Shown here: piece after piece, positions 50,101 through 56,928 of the stretch
Layout of the letters: each line of letters begins with the position of its first letter
How positions within the stretch are numbered: position 1 is the first letter of the stretch
Source of the DNA: Dastarcus helophoroides
Lineage: Eukaryota > Arthropoda > Insecta > Coleoptera > Bothrideridae
Length of the DNA: 64,000 nucleotides
NCBI GenBank assembly: GCA_028583605.1
Contig: CM053337.1
Location: 19,219,694 to 19,283,693 of the forward strand
Direction of reading: 5' to 3'
Notes under the pieces: generated by a model
Databases searched by the model: none
Told to the model about the DNA's origin: nothing
What the model saw: only the letters and a program-made list of their open reading frames with translations
Translations under genes and position numbers: made by a program

Positions 50101-53100
50101 AAAAAGTCGAAATTTCGAGAAAAAAAGTCAAAATTTGGGAAAAATATTAAAATTCCGAGATTAAGGTCGAAATTTTGAGAAAAAAAAAATGGAAATTTAA
50201 GAAAAACGTTGGCTGAAATTTCGAAATCGAAAATTGGGAAAAAAAACGAAATTACAGGAAAAAGGTCGAAATTTCGAGAAAAAAATCGAAATTTAAGTAA
50301 AACAGTCGAAAATTGAGAACAAAAAAACGAAGTTTCAAGAAAAAACTCCAAATTTGAGAAAAACGTCGAAATTTCGAGAAAAAAGCGAAACTTCGGAATA
50401 TTTAGAAAAAAAGTCGAAATATGGTAAAAAAGTCGAAATTTCAAGAAAAAAATCGGAATTTCGAGAAAAAGAGTCGAAATTTGAGAAAAAAGTCGTAATT
50501 TCGAGAAAAAAAAAAGCCAAAATTCGGGAAAAAAGTGGAAATTTTGAAATATTTTGGGAAAAAAGTCGAAATTTGAGAAAAGAATTGAAATTTCGAGAGG
50601 AAAGTCGAAATTTCAAGAAAAAAGGTAGAAATTTTAGAAAAAAATTCAAATTCCGAGATTAAGGTCAAAATGTTGATAAAAAAAGACGAAATTTAAGAAA
50701 AACGTAAGCTGAGATTTTGAGAAAAAAGTCGAAATTTCGAGAAAAAAGTTGAAACTTTGAGAAAAATGTCGAAATTTTGATATTTAGGTCAAAATTTGAA
50801 AAAAAACAAGTCGATATTTGGGAAAAAAGTTAAAAATTTCTTTTCGAGAATAACGTCGAAATTTCAACATTAAAGTCAGAAATTCGAAAAAAGTCAATAT
50901 TTAAGAAAAAAGTCGAAAATTGACAAAAAAAAACGAAATTTCGAGAAAATAAGATCCAAATTTAAGGAAAATGCGAAATTTCGATATTTAGACCAACATT
51001 TCGAAAAAAAGTCATATTTGAGAAAAAAGTCGAAAATTGAGAAGAAAAAAAAAGTCGAAATTTCTAGTTTTAAACCAAAATTCCCTGATTAAGATGGAAA
51101 TTTTGGGCAAAAAGTTGGAATTTGAGAAGGAAATGTCCAAATTGCGAGAAAAGAAGTCTAAATTTGAGAAAAACGTCGAAATTTCGAGAAATAAGTCGAA
51201 ATTTTGGAATATTTAGAGAAAAAGTCGAAATTCGGAAAAAGAGTCGAAATTTCAAGAAAAAAATCGAAATTTCGAGAAAAAGAGTCGTAATTTGAGAAAA
51301 AAGTTGACATTTCGAAAAAAAAGCCGAAATTCGAGAAAAAGATTCAAAATATTGAGAAAAAAAAGTTGAAATTAGAGAAAAAAGTCGAAATTTCGAGAAA
51401 AAAAAAGTCGAAATTCGAGAAAAAGATTGAAAATCTCGAGAAAAAACGTCTAAATTTCAAGAAAAAGGTTAAATTTCGATATTAAGGTCAAAATTTCGAA
51501 AAAATGTCGATATTTGAGAAAAAAGTCAAAATTTCAATATATTTCGGGAAAAAATCGAAATTTTGGGAGAAAGTCGAAATTTTGAGAGAAAAGTCCAAAT
51601 TTCGAGGAAAAAGTGGAAATTTGAGAAAAAAATTGAAATTCCGAGATTAAGGCCGAAATTTTAAGAAAAAAATGTCGAAATTTGAGAAAAACGACGAAAT
51701 TTCGAGAAAAAAAGTCAAAATTTCGAAATATTTCGGGAAATAAGTCGAAATTTTGAGAGAAAAGTCCAAATTTCGAGAGAAAAATCGAAATTTCTTGAGA
51801 AAAGTCGAAATTTCGAGAGAAAAGTCAAAATGTCGATAAAAAAGTCGAAATTTGAGAAAAAAAATTGAAATTCCGAGATTAAGGTCGAAATTTTAAGAAA
51901 AAATGTCGAAATTTGAGAAAAACGTAAGCTGCAATTTCGAGAAAAAAGTCTAAATTTCGATAAAAAAGTCAAAATTTAGAGAAAAAAGTAGAAATTTCGA
52001 GAAAAAAAGTTGAAATTTGCGAAAAAAGTCGAAATTTCGAGAAAAAAAAGGCGAAATTTTAAGTTTAAAGTCGAAATTTCGAGAAAAATGTCGAAATATC
52101 GATACTAAAGTCAAAATTTCGAGAAAAAAGTCGAAAGTTGAGAAAAAAACGAAATTTGCGAAAAAGGTCTAAATTTCGAGAAAAAAAAGTCGAAATTTGA
52201 GAAAAAAATTGAAATTCCGACTGGCTTTTACTGAAAATTTGACTGAAATTTTCCCAATTATTCAAAATTTCAACTTTTTAAAATTTCAACTTTTTCGTAA
52301 TTTCAAATTATTTTCAAATCTCCATTTTTTCATAACTCTCAGATCGACATCGCTTTTTTAAAAGTTTTGATATTTTTTTAATTTCAATCTAATATTTCGA
52401 CTTTTTCTGAAAATATTTTGCCTTGTTCTTAAATTTTCAGTTATTTTTTGAATATTTCGTATATTTACAAAATTTAAAAAATAAGCAATATTCAACATTA
52501 TATTTTACTTTTTTTTTGAGAATTTCAACATTTTCTTAAATCTGGACTTTTTTCAAACTTTTAATTTTCACTTTATTGAAAATTTCGACTTTTTAATGTT
52601 GAAATTCTTCAAAATTTTATCCATTTACTTATTAACATTTAAAATTTTTTGAAAATTATAAAAAATTTGAACTATTTTATTTTTAATTTCAACTATTTTC
52701 AAAATTTCGACATTTTTTGTAAACTTTCGATCATTTACTTGAAAATTTTAATTTTTTTTATAGGTAGACATATCTTAAAACATTTTTTGAAATATTTGAC
52801 TATTTTGAAAAATTTCGAACTTTTCTAAAAAAATTAAGTACAAATCTTGTCCCCTGAAACCAAGAAAGATTAAAAAACACAACAGAGGTTGCTCTATCGC
52901 GTTTCGATAGCCAAGCTATCATCTCCAGAGAGATACTACGAACTTTTCTAAAAATTTTGACTCCTTTTCAAAACGTCGATATATTTTTTAAAATTTAATC
53001 TCTTTTGCTAATCTATTTTTTTTTTGAAAAATTCGAATTTTTTTCAAAATTTTGTTTATATTTTTTACTTGAAAATGTCCAATCAAAACTTCAACTTTTT

Positions 53101-56100
53101 TAAAAAAATGTGACTTAATTTAAACTACCCAAAATTTCAACTTTTTCCAAAATTTTACCTTTTCCAAATTATATTCTTTTTGATAACTACAAATGTTTTG
53201 ATCATTTTGACTTTTCTTTAATATTTAAAAAGTTTTGCTTCTTTGAAAATTTAATTGAAAATGCTGCAATTTATTTTAAATGTTGATTTTTAGCCTTTTT
53301 TCAAATTTCCAAAATAATTGATATTGTCGACTTTTTCAAATTGTCGACACTTTTTTAAGACATTGACTTTCTCAAAATTCTATTTTTCTTTTGGTAATTT
53401 GACTTTCTTGGAAAATTTCGATTTTTTAAAATGTCGAGTTTTTTAAAATGTCGACCTTTTTTAAAATGTCGACTTTATTTTGAAAATTTCGACCTTTGTG
53501 ATAACTTTAGCTTTAGCAAAATTCAGTTTTTTTGAGATTTTGTGTGAACATTTTTCAATTTTTTAAATCTCGATACTTTTGCAAGGTTGTGTGACTATTT
53601 TTGAAAATGTTTGAGTTTCAACGTTTTTAAAAACTTTTAACTTAATTTTTGAAATTTGTAACTTTTCTTGAAAGTTTTAACTTTCAGGTTTTTTAAGAAT
53701 TTAAGTAAACATTTTTCAATTTTTAAAATCTCGATACTTTTACAACGTTGTGTGACTATTTTTAAAATTGTTTTAGTTTCAACGTTTTTAAAAACTTGGA
53801 CCTAATTTTTGAAATAATTAACTTTTCTTGAAAGTTATAACTTTCAGTTTTTTTGAAAATTTGAGTGAACATTTTTTAATTTTTTAAATCTCGATACTTT
53901 TGCAAGATTGTGTGACTCTTTTTGAAAATGTTTCAGTTTCAACGTTTTTAAAAACTTTAACTTAATTTTTGAAATTCCTAACTTTTCTTGAAAGTTTTAA
54001 CTTTCAGGTTTTTTGAGAATTTAAGTAAACATTTTTCAATTTTTTAAATCTCGATACTTTTACAACGTTGTGTGACTATTTTTGAAAATGTTTCAGTTTC
54101 AACGTTTTTAAAAACTTTGACTTAATTTTTGAAATTCTTAACTTTTCTTGAAAGTTTTAACTTCCAGTTCTTTTGAGAATTTGGGTGAACATTTTTCAAA
54201 TTTTTAAATCTCGATATTTTTGCAAGGTTGTGTAACTATTTTTGAAAATGTTTCAGTTTCAACGTTTTTAAAAACTTTGACTTAATTTTTGAAATTCTTA
54301 ACTTTTCTTGAAAGTCTTAACTTCCAGTTTTTTTGAGAATTTAAGTGAACATTGTTCAATTTTTAAAATGTCGATACTTTTGCAATGTTGTGTGACTATT
54401 TTTGAAAAGATTTCAGTTTCAACTTTTTAATAACTTTGACTTAGTTTTTAAAATTCTTAACTTTTCTTGAAAGTTTTAACTTTCAGTTTTTTTGAGAATT
54501 TGAGTGAACATTTTTCAATTTTTTAAATCTCGATACTTTTGCAAGGTTGTGTGCTTATTTTTGAAAATGTTTCAGTTTCAACGTTTTTAAAAACTTTGAC
54601 TTAATTTTTGAAATTCTTAACTTTTCTTGAAAGTTTTAACTTCCAGTTTTTTTGAGAATTTGGGTGAACATTTTTCAAATTTTTAAATCTCGATACTTTT
54701 GCAAGGTTGTGTGACTATTTTTGAAAATGTTTCAGTTTCAACGTTTTTAAAAACTTTGACTTAATTTTTGAAATTCTTAACTTTTCTTGAAAGTTTTAAC
54801 CTTCAGTTTTTTTGAGAATTTAAGTGAACATTTTTCAATTTTTTAAATCTCGATACTTTTGCAAGGTTGCGTGCTTATTTTTGAGAATATTTCAGTTTTA
54901 ACGTTTTTAAAAACTTTCACTTAATTTTTGAAATTCTTAACTTTTCTTGAAAGTTTTAACTTCCAGTTTTTTTGAGAATTTGAGTGAACATTTTTCAATA
55001 TTTTAAATCTCGATACTTTTGCAACGTTGTCTGACTATTTTTGAAAATGTTTCAGTTTCAACGTTTTTAAAAACTTTGACTTAGTTTTCGAAATTCCTAA
55101 CTTTTCTTGAAAGTTTTAACTTTCAGTTTTTTTGAGAATTTGAGTGAACATTTTCCAATTTTTTAAATCTCGATACTTTTGCAACGTTGTGTGACTATTT
55201 TTGAAAATGATTTAGTTTCAACGTTTTCAAAAAACCTTCATTTAATTTTTGAAACTCTTAACTTTTCTTGAAAGTTTAAACTTTCAGTTTTTTTGAGAAT
55301 TTAAGTGAAGATTTTTCAATTTTTTAAATCTCGATATTTTGCAAACTTGGGTGAATATTTTTGAAAACGTTTCAGTTTCAACGTTTTTAAAAGTTTTGAC
55401 TTAATTTTTGAAATTCTTAACTTTTCTTGAAAGTTTTAACTTTCAGTTTTTTTGCGGATTTGAGTGAACATTTTTTTGAATCTTGATACTTTTGCAAGGT
55501 TGTGTGACTATTTTTTAAATTGTTTCAGTTTCAACATTTTTAAAACTTTTGACTTAATTTTTGAAGATCTTAACTTTTCTTGAAGGTTTTAACTTTCTAT
55601 AGAAATTTCGACCTTTTGCAAACTTTCAGCTTTTTTTTAAATTGTGATTGCAAAATTTTAGACTTTGTTCAAGATTTTACACCAAATCCACAGAAGCGAA
55701 TTCAATGATCTGGAATATGGAGGAGATACGGTTGATGCGTGAGTTAGGAATGATGGAAAAAGATGGATTCACAATTTAACATCCTCCAGGAGTAATTGTC
55801 AAAATGTCAAAAAAAACACAAATAATCTATATACTAGGACTAGGCTTTACCTTTATCTGTGCGAAGAAGCTGTGCGCCTTCTGGTAAACGGATAGATGCG
55901 AGGCCTCCGGAGGAGCAGCCGAGCTCGGTCTCACGTCGGGGAACTCCCTGGGGCTGCTCAGCTCCGACGTGGATTTACTGAGCTGGCGGCCGCCCATCGC
56001 AGGTTTCGAAGACATGTTGTTGAGCTCACATATTTCCAAAGCGCGCTCTGAAATCGGATACACTGAATTGACACTGACGAACATTGTATATTTTGTAAGA

Positions 56101-56243
56101 AAACTGGTTTGCGGAAGCTAAACACATTTGAAATTCTATTCGGTGCGAGTTTACCGAAAAATGATTCGATGCGTATTTACCGACGCGATCGATGAAAGTT
56201 TTTACCTTTGAAAGTCACCGCGCGCCTCAGCGTGGTCATCAGA
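22820..56243 (-). CDS. Mctp: Mctp, multiple C2 domain and transmembrane protein (whole gene, 14 exons)
   Basis: MCTP proteins are Ca2+-responsive C2 proteins anchored in endoplasmic reticulum and vesicle membranes; the fly protein is linked to presynaptic homeostatic plasticity (family knowledge). Seen here: 14 minus-strand exons whose phases all match, giving 2,685 nt and 894 residues, the usual family size. Order: Ser/Pro-rich N-terminus 1-188, C2A about 189-315, C2B about 340-455, C2C about 498-610, TM1 about 685-712, acidic stretch near 740, coiled-coil-like linker 746-780, TM2 about 785-815, basic tail. Each C2 has an SDPY/SDPF loop. C2A keeps FDYD and DDF, C2B keeps WDKD and DDF, while C2C has FDED but VEF in the last loop. 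Introns of 47-67 bp alternate with introns up to about 9.8 kb packed with satellites. The 5' UTR and promoter are not resolved; the first exon is the weakest part of the model. Confidence 0.93.
23210..23316 (-). CDS. Mctp: Mctp exon 13, coiled-coil-like linker between the membrane segments
   Basis: It encodes EEKKSLKERLQAIQEVTQS, then VQNAIGKIVSLLEAVK, a heptad-like amphipathic segment conserved in MCTPs between TM1 and TM2. Acceptor TTTCCAG, donor AA|GTAGGT, phase 0 to phase 2. Flanked by introns of 67 bp (or 45 bp with the alternative donor) and 47 bp. Confidence 0.94.
23384..23603 (-). CDS. Mctp: Mctp exon 12, first transmembrane segment
   Basis: It encodes NCFEWESRIQSFAALNVWL, a long hydrophobic segment (LILCYY, MLPVALLLIFL), then an acidic run ending DEDDDEDKEK. 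The preferred donor GTAAGT at 23,383 is phase 0 and keeps the frame. A second GTAAGT 22 bp downstream (23,361) would extend the exon and shift the frame. The upstream intron is 54 bp. Confidence 0.95.
23658..24214 (-). CDS. Mctp: Mctp exon 11, C2C and membrane-proximal helices
   Basis: This is the largest exon, 557 nt. It opens ELQRTLHNVKDVGHLTVKV, then AADIGGKSDPFCVLELGNAR, FTFNVKD, VTVFDEDRDHKVEFLGKV and a basic KFKRQVFVKN segment before the membrane. It ends GKVFQ at a CA|GTAGGT donor in phase 2. Reading through the donor hits a TAG at once, so splicing is required. The last C2C ligand position is Glu (VEF) rather than Asp. Confidence 0.96.
24480..29020. repeat. 349-bp satellite in the large Mctp intron
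   Basis: The landmark GGTTTAACCACAGTA recurs near 24,887, 25,236, 25,587, 25,935, 26,283, 26,528, 26,876, 27,228, 27,567, 27,925, 28,273 and 28,624: mostly 348-352 bp, with one short unit (245 bp). It fills nearly half of the intron between exons 10 and 11. Same family and orientation as 19,560-21,870. All frames of about 60-160 codons here are repeat by-products. Confidence 0.92.
29021..30030. other. AT-rich intronic DNA
   Basis: Non-tandem or very decayed AT-rich sequence inside the Mctp intron. No exon with splice sites and coding composition was found. Confidence 0.4.
30030..31430. repeat. Tandem repeat of about 300 bp built from shorter units
   Basis: The phrase CTCGAAAGTTTCCAAAGATG recurs about every 300 bp (30,480, 30,788, 31,108), with internal partial copies (AATTCCAGAAAATAAC, CTTTGATCTTCGAAGAAAAA). 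The units at 30,460-30,760 and 30,770-31,080 are nearly the same. Minus-strand Phe/Ser-rich frames up to 131 codons are by-products. Confidence 0.85.
31431..33619. other. AT-rich intronic DNA before exon 10
   Basis: Strongly AT-rich, with scattered weak repeats of AAATTT-type words and pairs such as CAAAATTTAGAACTTTTT (31,818-31,860) or TTCTAGAAATTTTGA. No coding exon or RNA gene is supported. Confidence 0.4.
33620..33806 (-). CDS. Mctp: Mctp exon 10, end of C2B and linker to C2C
   Basis: It encodes CVIDLSALDREITHSLWHDL, then LTISGTTASETISDLTTYEE and ends QARY at a GTAAGC donor in phase 0. The ISDL and ERY/ARY words are typical of the MCTP C2B-C2C linker. It is followed by a 9.4-kb intron (24,215-33,619) loaded with 349-bp satellite. 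Confidence 0.94.
33860..34018 (-). CDS. Mctp: Mctp exon 9, C2B core
   Basis: It encodes LGNEKYKSKTVWRSLNPRW, then EQFDLHLYDD and ITVWDKDSRTRDDFMGR, including the C2B loop-3 Asp residues. Acceptor TGCAG|GTT, donor AAG|GTATGT, phase 2 to phase 2. The next intron is only 53 bp, typical of compact insect introns. Confidence 0.95.
34217..34368 (-). CDS. Mctp: Mctp exon 8, linker and start of C2B
   Basis: It opens YFQKNSKISDVNRRLKSQIW, then WSSVVTIVLVEARNLLACD and TSDPYVKF, ending in phase 2 at GTGAGT. The acceptor TTTCAG|TAT is phase 0. A second in-frame TTTTCAG nine bases into the exon could remove YFQ. The phase-0 start also accepts the two exons at 35,377-35,692, which would give an alternative 5' end. 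Confidence 0.94.
34690..35210. repeat. Minisatellite of GTTGGAACTTTGGTG units
   Basis: Irregular units of about 20-25 bp combining GTTG(G/A)AACTTTGGTG and (G/A)ACAACAAA, best between 34,780 and 35,100. It lies in the intron between Mctp exons 7 and 8, just downstream of the two alternative exons. The frames translate as repeated SFNVVHQS-like words and are not genes. Confidence 0.8.
35377..35692 (-). CDS. Two coding exons in an Mctp intron: alternative 5' end or nested gene
   Basis: An ATG at 35,692 (context GCACAATGG) opens MEKGHIHILKKKILQEIIEN and runs 46 codons to AG|GTATGT at 35,553. A 61-bp intron ending TTTTAG leads to a second exon, 35,377-35,491, including EETSTIKEGEHMSRFEIQ and ending GEKIHR in phase 0 at a GTAAAT donor. 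The pair encodes 85 residues: Lys/Glu-rich, helical looking, with a CLKC pair. No family is recognised. Phase 0 matches Mctp exon 8 (34,368), so the product could be a short N-terminus followed by C2B, C2C and the membrane segments, without C2A. It could instead be a separate nested gene, but no other credible exon was found before exon 8. Base composition is far less AT-rich than the neighbouring repeats. Confidence 0.6.
36388..36510. repeat. Dispersed repeat shared with 46,507-46,645
   Basis: TTGTATCCACGCGGAC(G/A)G, CTATGCTAAAAATC, GTGGCAG and GTGAACTACCTT occur in the same order at both places with divergence between. Here it lies directly before a hairpin-family copy (36,551), so both may be parts of one element. 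Confidence 0.65.
36551..36652 (+). mobile_element. Dispersed hairpin-family copy 1
   Basis: CTAAAGAT, stem GATAG with loop region CTTGA, then CTATCGAAACGCG, followed by CAACCTTTGTTGTGTTTTT, a TCTTTCTCG variant and GATTTGTATTTCAG. The stem has one mismatch. Confidence 0.75.
36732..36896 (-). CDS. Mctp: Mctp exon 7, end of C2A
   Basis: It encodes DDFMGSAVLDLTAIDLGRP through TLYPKTQEDKEL, phase 0 at both ends (acceptor TTTTAG, donor GTAAAT). It completes C2A with the DDF(M/I)G signature that follows the third Ca2+-binding loop. Just past the donor the intron holds a short repeat of the word AAGGAACAGTG. Confidence 0.95.
36960..37590. repeat. 147-bp tandem repeat, four copies
   Basis: The phrase TTTAGTCTTCTGG(A/G)(G/A)CTTTCC recurs at about 37,079, 37,228, 37,375 and 37,518, spacing 149, 147 and 143 bp. 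The spacing is close to nucleosome core length. It lies in the intron between Mctp exons 6 and 7. Confidence 0.85.
37591..38760. other. AT-rich intronic DNA
   Basis: Unique to weakly repetitive AT-rich sequence. Frames at 37,602 and 38,567 have no splice or composition support. Nothing else recognised. Confidence 0.4.
38760..41950. repeat. 15-16 bp minisatellite with TGACCTT and CACGTG words
   Basis: From 38,790 to 39,440 the unit is mostly AGTTCAAGTGACCTTC or AGTCCACGTGACCTTC. From 39,440 on it is of the type CTCACGTGACCTTGAA, arranged in longer blocks of about 200-240 bp marked by TTTGCATGACCTGGAAATCT (near 39,930, 40,135, 40,355, 40,622, 40,866). TGACCTTGA and CACGTG occur many times each. 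A foldback element sits inside at 39,655-39,850. It lies in the Mctp intron between exons 6 and 7. No genes. Confidence 0.93.
39655..39850. mobile_element. Dispersed hairpin-family copy 2, foldback form
   Basis: A minus-oriented copy (39,664-39,755: CAAATCTTGTCCCCTGAAAT, GAAAGATTAAAAAACACA, the stem, ATCTTCAGAG) faces a plus-oriented copy (39,765-39,850: AACGCGTTAGAGCAACC, TTTAATCTTTCTTGGTTTCA, GATTTGTACTTTCAATTTTT). The arms can fold into a long hairpin. The right arm lacks the CTGAAGA stem part. It interrupts the TGACCTT array. Confidence 0.85.
41951..42595. other. Intronic DNA next to Mctp exon 6
   Basis: A few decayed units of the neighbouring array (42,170-42,350) followed by unique AT-rich sequence and an AATAAT-type microsatellite at 42,566-42,590. 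No gene. Confidence 0.5.
42596..42765 (-). CDS. Mctp: Mctp exon 6, C2A core
   Basis: It encodes LSDPYVKFKCGGRVAYKSR, then LNPIWDESF, and ends LKVFDYDWGLQ. These are the conserved C2 loop-1 and loop-3 elements with Asp ligands (SDPY; FDYD). It starts in phase 1 after a TTCCAG acceptor and ends in phase 0 at a GTACTG donor. A short AATAAT/TTATTA microsatellite follows the donor in the intron. Confidence 0.95.
42985..43172. mobile_element. Dispersed hairpin-family copy 3 with inverted ends
   Basis: The left end (CAAAAATTGAAATAGAAATC, preceded by the GGTCCTTGGGTATC word) is the reverse complement of the right end (GATTTCCATTTCAATTTTTG, ending 43,167). Between them: CTCTCTGAAGATTTGGTTAT, CGAAATGCGTTAGAGCAACC, TTTGTTGTGTTTTTTAATC. 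The stem of this copy has lost bases. Confidence 0.75.
43173..44230. other. Intronic DNA upstream of the cysteine-rich gene
   Basis: Unique AT-rich sequence. It probably holds upstream control sequence of the plus-strand gene at 44,302, but no specific site was recognised beyond its TATA box. Frames at 43,200-43,443 (minus) and 44,047-44,280 (plus) have no coding support. Confidence 0.4.
44235..44242 (+). promoter_or_regulatory. TATA box of the cysteine-rich gene
   Basis: TATAAATA lies 60 bp before the ATG at 44,302. That leaves room for transcription to start about 30 bp downstream (near 44,265-44,275) and a 5' UTR of roughly 30 nt. TATA promoters with short leaders are common for small secreted insect proteins. 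Confidence 0.5.
44302..44503 (+). CDS. Secreted 12-cysteine protein, IGFBP-N-like / fungal protease inhibitor-like, exon 1
   Basis: The ATG begins a clear signal peptide (MKFLTIILFFSFVLL, predicted cut near AAS|E, residue 23). The mature part has eight cysteines in this exon, including the CxCCxxC cluster RCKCCKMC typical of IGFBP N-terminal domains and of insect fungal protease inhibitors of the FPI-F type. The frame could run on to 44,568, but an AGTG|GTAAGT donor at 44,504 and a matching second exon make splicing the better reading. It lies inside a Mctp intron on the opposite strand. Likely role: secreted binding or protease-inhibitor protein of haemolymph or immunity; this is inference from the cysteine pattern only. 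Confidence 0.82.
44590..44660 (+). mobile_element. tRNA-like fragment, probably a SINE head
   Basis: GAGTTCAAATCC resembles an RNA polymerase III B box, and TGACGCAATGAATAGG lies where an A box would be. The piece ends TGCCGGCCA like a tRNA acceptor 3' end, but the matching 5' strand of the acceptor stem is missing. It lies in the intron of the cysteine-rich gene. A decayed tRNA-derived SINE fits better than a working tRNA. Confidence 0.4.
44907..45013 (+). CDS. Secreted 12-cysteine protein, exon 2 (C-terminal part)
   Basis: The acceptor TTTGCAG at 44,906 continues the frame in phase 1: GEGGKCETQLLGSPPPKFEC, then APGLKCEKDVCRNDG and a TAA. It adds the last four cysteines with the GLKC...C ending usual for this fold. 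With exon 1 the CDS is 309 nt, 102 residues. The 403-bp intron holds a tRNA-like/SINE fragment. The gene ends 200 bp from Mctp exon 5 on the other strand. Confidence 0.82.
45090..45095 (+). terminator. Polyadenylation signal of the cysteine-rich gene
   Basis: AATAAA lies 77 bp after the stop codon, at a normal distance for a short 3' UTR. Confidence 0.55.
45213..45330 (-). CDS. Mctp: Mctp exon 5, start of C2A
   Basis: It begins FATNDEVSRRREL and continues to FFQLRVHLRRGSGLVAMDKN, the first strands and first Ca2+ loop of C2A. It ends in phase 1 at GTGAGC and completes a Gly with exon 6 to give DKNG-LSDPYVKF. Flanking sites are a TTTTCAG acceptor and a GGTGAGC donor. The plus-strand cysteine-rich gene ends only about 200 bp away, in the adjoining intron. 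Confidence 0.92.
45402..45517 (-). CDS. Mctp: Mctp exon 4, Pro/Ser/Gly linker
   Basis: It encodes 38 residues, starting SPLSRSYAGGGDTTSSPSG and ending NPDLLP at a GTAATT donor in phase 0. The composition is low-complexity and suits the disordered region before C2A. The acceptor reads CAGAG: use of the first AG suits exon 3, and use of the second AG two bases on suits direct joining to exon 2. A 71-bp intron separates it from exon 5. Confidence 0.85.
45850..46009 (-). CDS. Mctp: Mctp exon 3, Ser-rich N-terminal linker
   Basis: An acceptor after ATTATTAG opens a phase-0 frame beginning NRWSHNKKDKRGFRKS and continuing with a Ser/Asp/Pro-rich stretch (DLSSDHSSPSTQSPRHR). It ends in phase 1 at a weak GTTGTT donor. 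The 160-nt length joins exon 2 (phase 0) to exon 4 (CAG|AG, phase 1) without breaking the frame. If it is skipped, exon 2 could still join exon 4 through the alternative AGAG|TCA acceptor, so it may be a cassette exon. A different open frame covers the same bases but does not fit the flanking phases. Confidence 0.75.
46010..46740. other. Intronic DNA upstream of Mctp exon 3
   Basis: Unique AT-rich sequence followed by the dispersed repeat at 46,507-46,645 that pairs with 36,388-36,510. No exon fits the frame here. Confidence 0.45.
46507..46645. repeat. Dispersed repeat shared with 36,388-36,510
   Basis: TTGTATCCACGCGGACAGCC, TATGCTAAAAATC, GTGGCAG and GTGAACTACCTT occur in the same order as at 36,388. 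Not followed by the hairpin here. Confidence 0.65.
46740..48560. repeat. GAAATTTC array, pyrimidine-rich on plus strand
   Basis: Units of the type CTCGAAATTTCGACTTTTTT and TTTAAACTCGAAATTTCGTC, about 18-20 bp, with longer blocks (AAAAGCGTAGAAAGGA(C/A)ATTGAT at 46,926, 46,986 and 47,759). The orientation is opposite to the array that follows at 48,700. Confidence 0.88.
48700..52230. repeat. GAAATTTC array, purine-rich on plus strand
   Basis: Units of about 18-22 bp of the type AAAAAAGTCGAAATTTCGAG over 3.5 kb, inside the Mctp intron between exons 2 and 3. Same family as 10,640-13,660. Frames up to 241 codons are Phe/Ser/Arg by-products. A 140-bp non-repeat junction (48,560-48,700) separates it from the opposite-strand array. 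Confidence 0.9.
52231..53560. other. Degenerate AT-rich intronic DNA
   Basis: T-rich sequence with weak AAAATTTCGAC-type words; one hairpin-family copy at 52,838-52,932. No exon recognised. Confidence 0.5.
52838..52932 (-). mobile_element. Dispersed hairpin-family copy 4
   Basis: On the minus strand: CTCTGGAGAT, stem GATAGC/GCTATC with loop TTG (no mismatch), GAAACGCGATAGAGCAACC, then GTTGTGTTTTTTAATC, CTTTCTTGGTTTCAGGGG and ACAAGATTTGTACTT. Confidence 0.8.
53560..55600. repeat. 160-bp satellite, about 13 copies
   Basis: The landmark CTCGATACTTTTGCAA recurs near 53,570, 53,732, 53,891, 54,051, 54,212, 54,530, 54,690, 54,850, 55,011 and 55,171, spaced close to 160 bp. Other fixed words are TTAACTTTTCTTGAAAGTTT and GTTTCAACGTTTTTAAAAAC. 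Copies are rather uniform, so the array is younger than the GAAATTTC arrays. It adjoins Mctp exon 2. Confidence 0.92.
55601..55850. other. Intronic spacer next to Mctp exon 2
   Basis: Unique sequence between the 160-bp array and the exon 2 donor. Nothing specific recognised. Confidence 0.4.
55851..56047 (-). CDS. Mctp: Mctp exon 2, N-terminal region
   Basis: It encodes about 65 residues of a Ser/Pro-rich, probably disordered segment (contains NNMSSKPAMGG and SKSTSELSSP) and ends in SFFAQIK at a GTAAAG donor in phase 0. The frame is open and GC-rich within a very AT-rich background, as expected of a selected exon. A CAG|AG acceptor is at the right edge; the frame also stays open to an ATG at 56,084. 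It precedes a 9.8-kb intron that holds the GAAATTTC and 160-bp arrays. Confidence 0.82.
56206..56243 (-). CDS. Mctp: Mctp exon 1, candidate small start exon
   Basis: A 38-nt stretch lies between an acceptor-like CAG and a good GTAAAA donor. An ATG at 56,239 reads MTTLRRAVTFK and ends in phase 1, which fits exon 2 entered at CAG|AG and creates a Glu codon. If it is internal, the true start lies further upstream. The competing start is an in-frame ATG at 56,084 reading directly into exon 2 without splicing. GC content is higher than in the surroundings. Only transcript data can decide between them. Confidence 0.45.
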
Positions 56244-56928
56244 CTGATTTTTTTTGGGTTAGTTTTGATATAAACGCATTTATTGTAAATTTTATTATTG
56301 AGTAATGGTAATGAGGGTAATTAAAATGCATTAAAACTAGTTAAACAATTTCGTTTTATGTTGTTTCGTTTCAAAGTTAGACAGAAGCGTGTCCCAAAGT
56401 TCATAATTAATTATACGGTTAAATAACTTTATTAGGGGGATAATTTGCATATATTTTGTGAAATAAAAATAATACAGGTGAAATAATGTTTATTTATTAG
56501 TTATTTTGACCCTGACGCATTCTAAAATTAATAGTTTTATCAATCATTAGCATTATTTCCGCTTATCCATTAATATAATTTAATGCAACATTGTAGTTCA
56601 ATAATAAAAAAAAAATTGCTGTAATTTGGAGAGAAATGACAATTCCACAATATTTAAAGATAATCTTTCGTTTTCCTGACCGGTTTCGCCTTACACCATC
56701 CTAGACAGATAGCTTTAAATCAGTTAGTTCTGTTAAAAATTTAGTTTTTTAAAAGGGTTCCGTCACCAAAAAAATTTGAGAATCGTTTGCTTAATAATCG
56801 CTGGCTTAATAATGCTGTCCACCTAAGATTGACATCGCGAAATTTTCATTTTATCTACAATAAATATCGAGCTGCCTCCTCCAAAATGAAACATCCACTA
56901 TTTCCAAAGTTATTGATTATGAAAGTCA
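56244..56928. other. Sequence upstream of the first recognised Mctp exon
   Basis: Unique AT-rich DNA. It could hold the Mctp promoter or simply a further intron; no TATA box or clear start was identified on the minus strand. Confidence 0.35.

Noticed and set aside
49719..50444. A 241-codon minus-strand frame
   Set aside because: Low-complexity FFSRNFD-type periodic translation of the GAAATTTC array.
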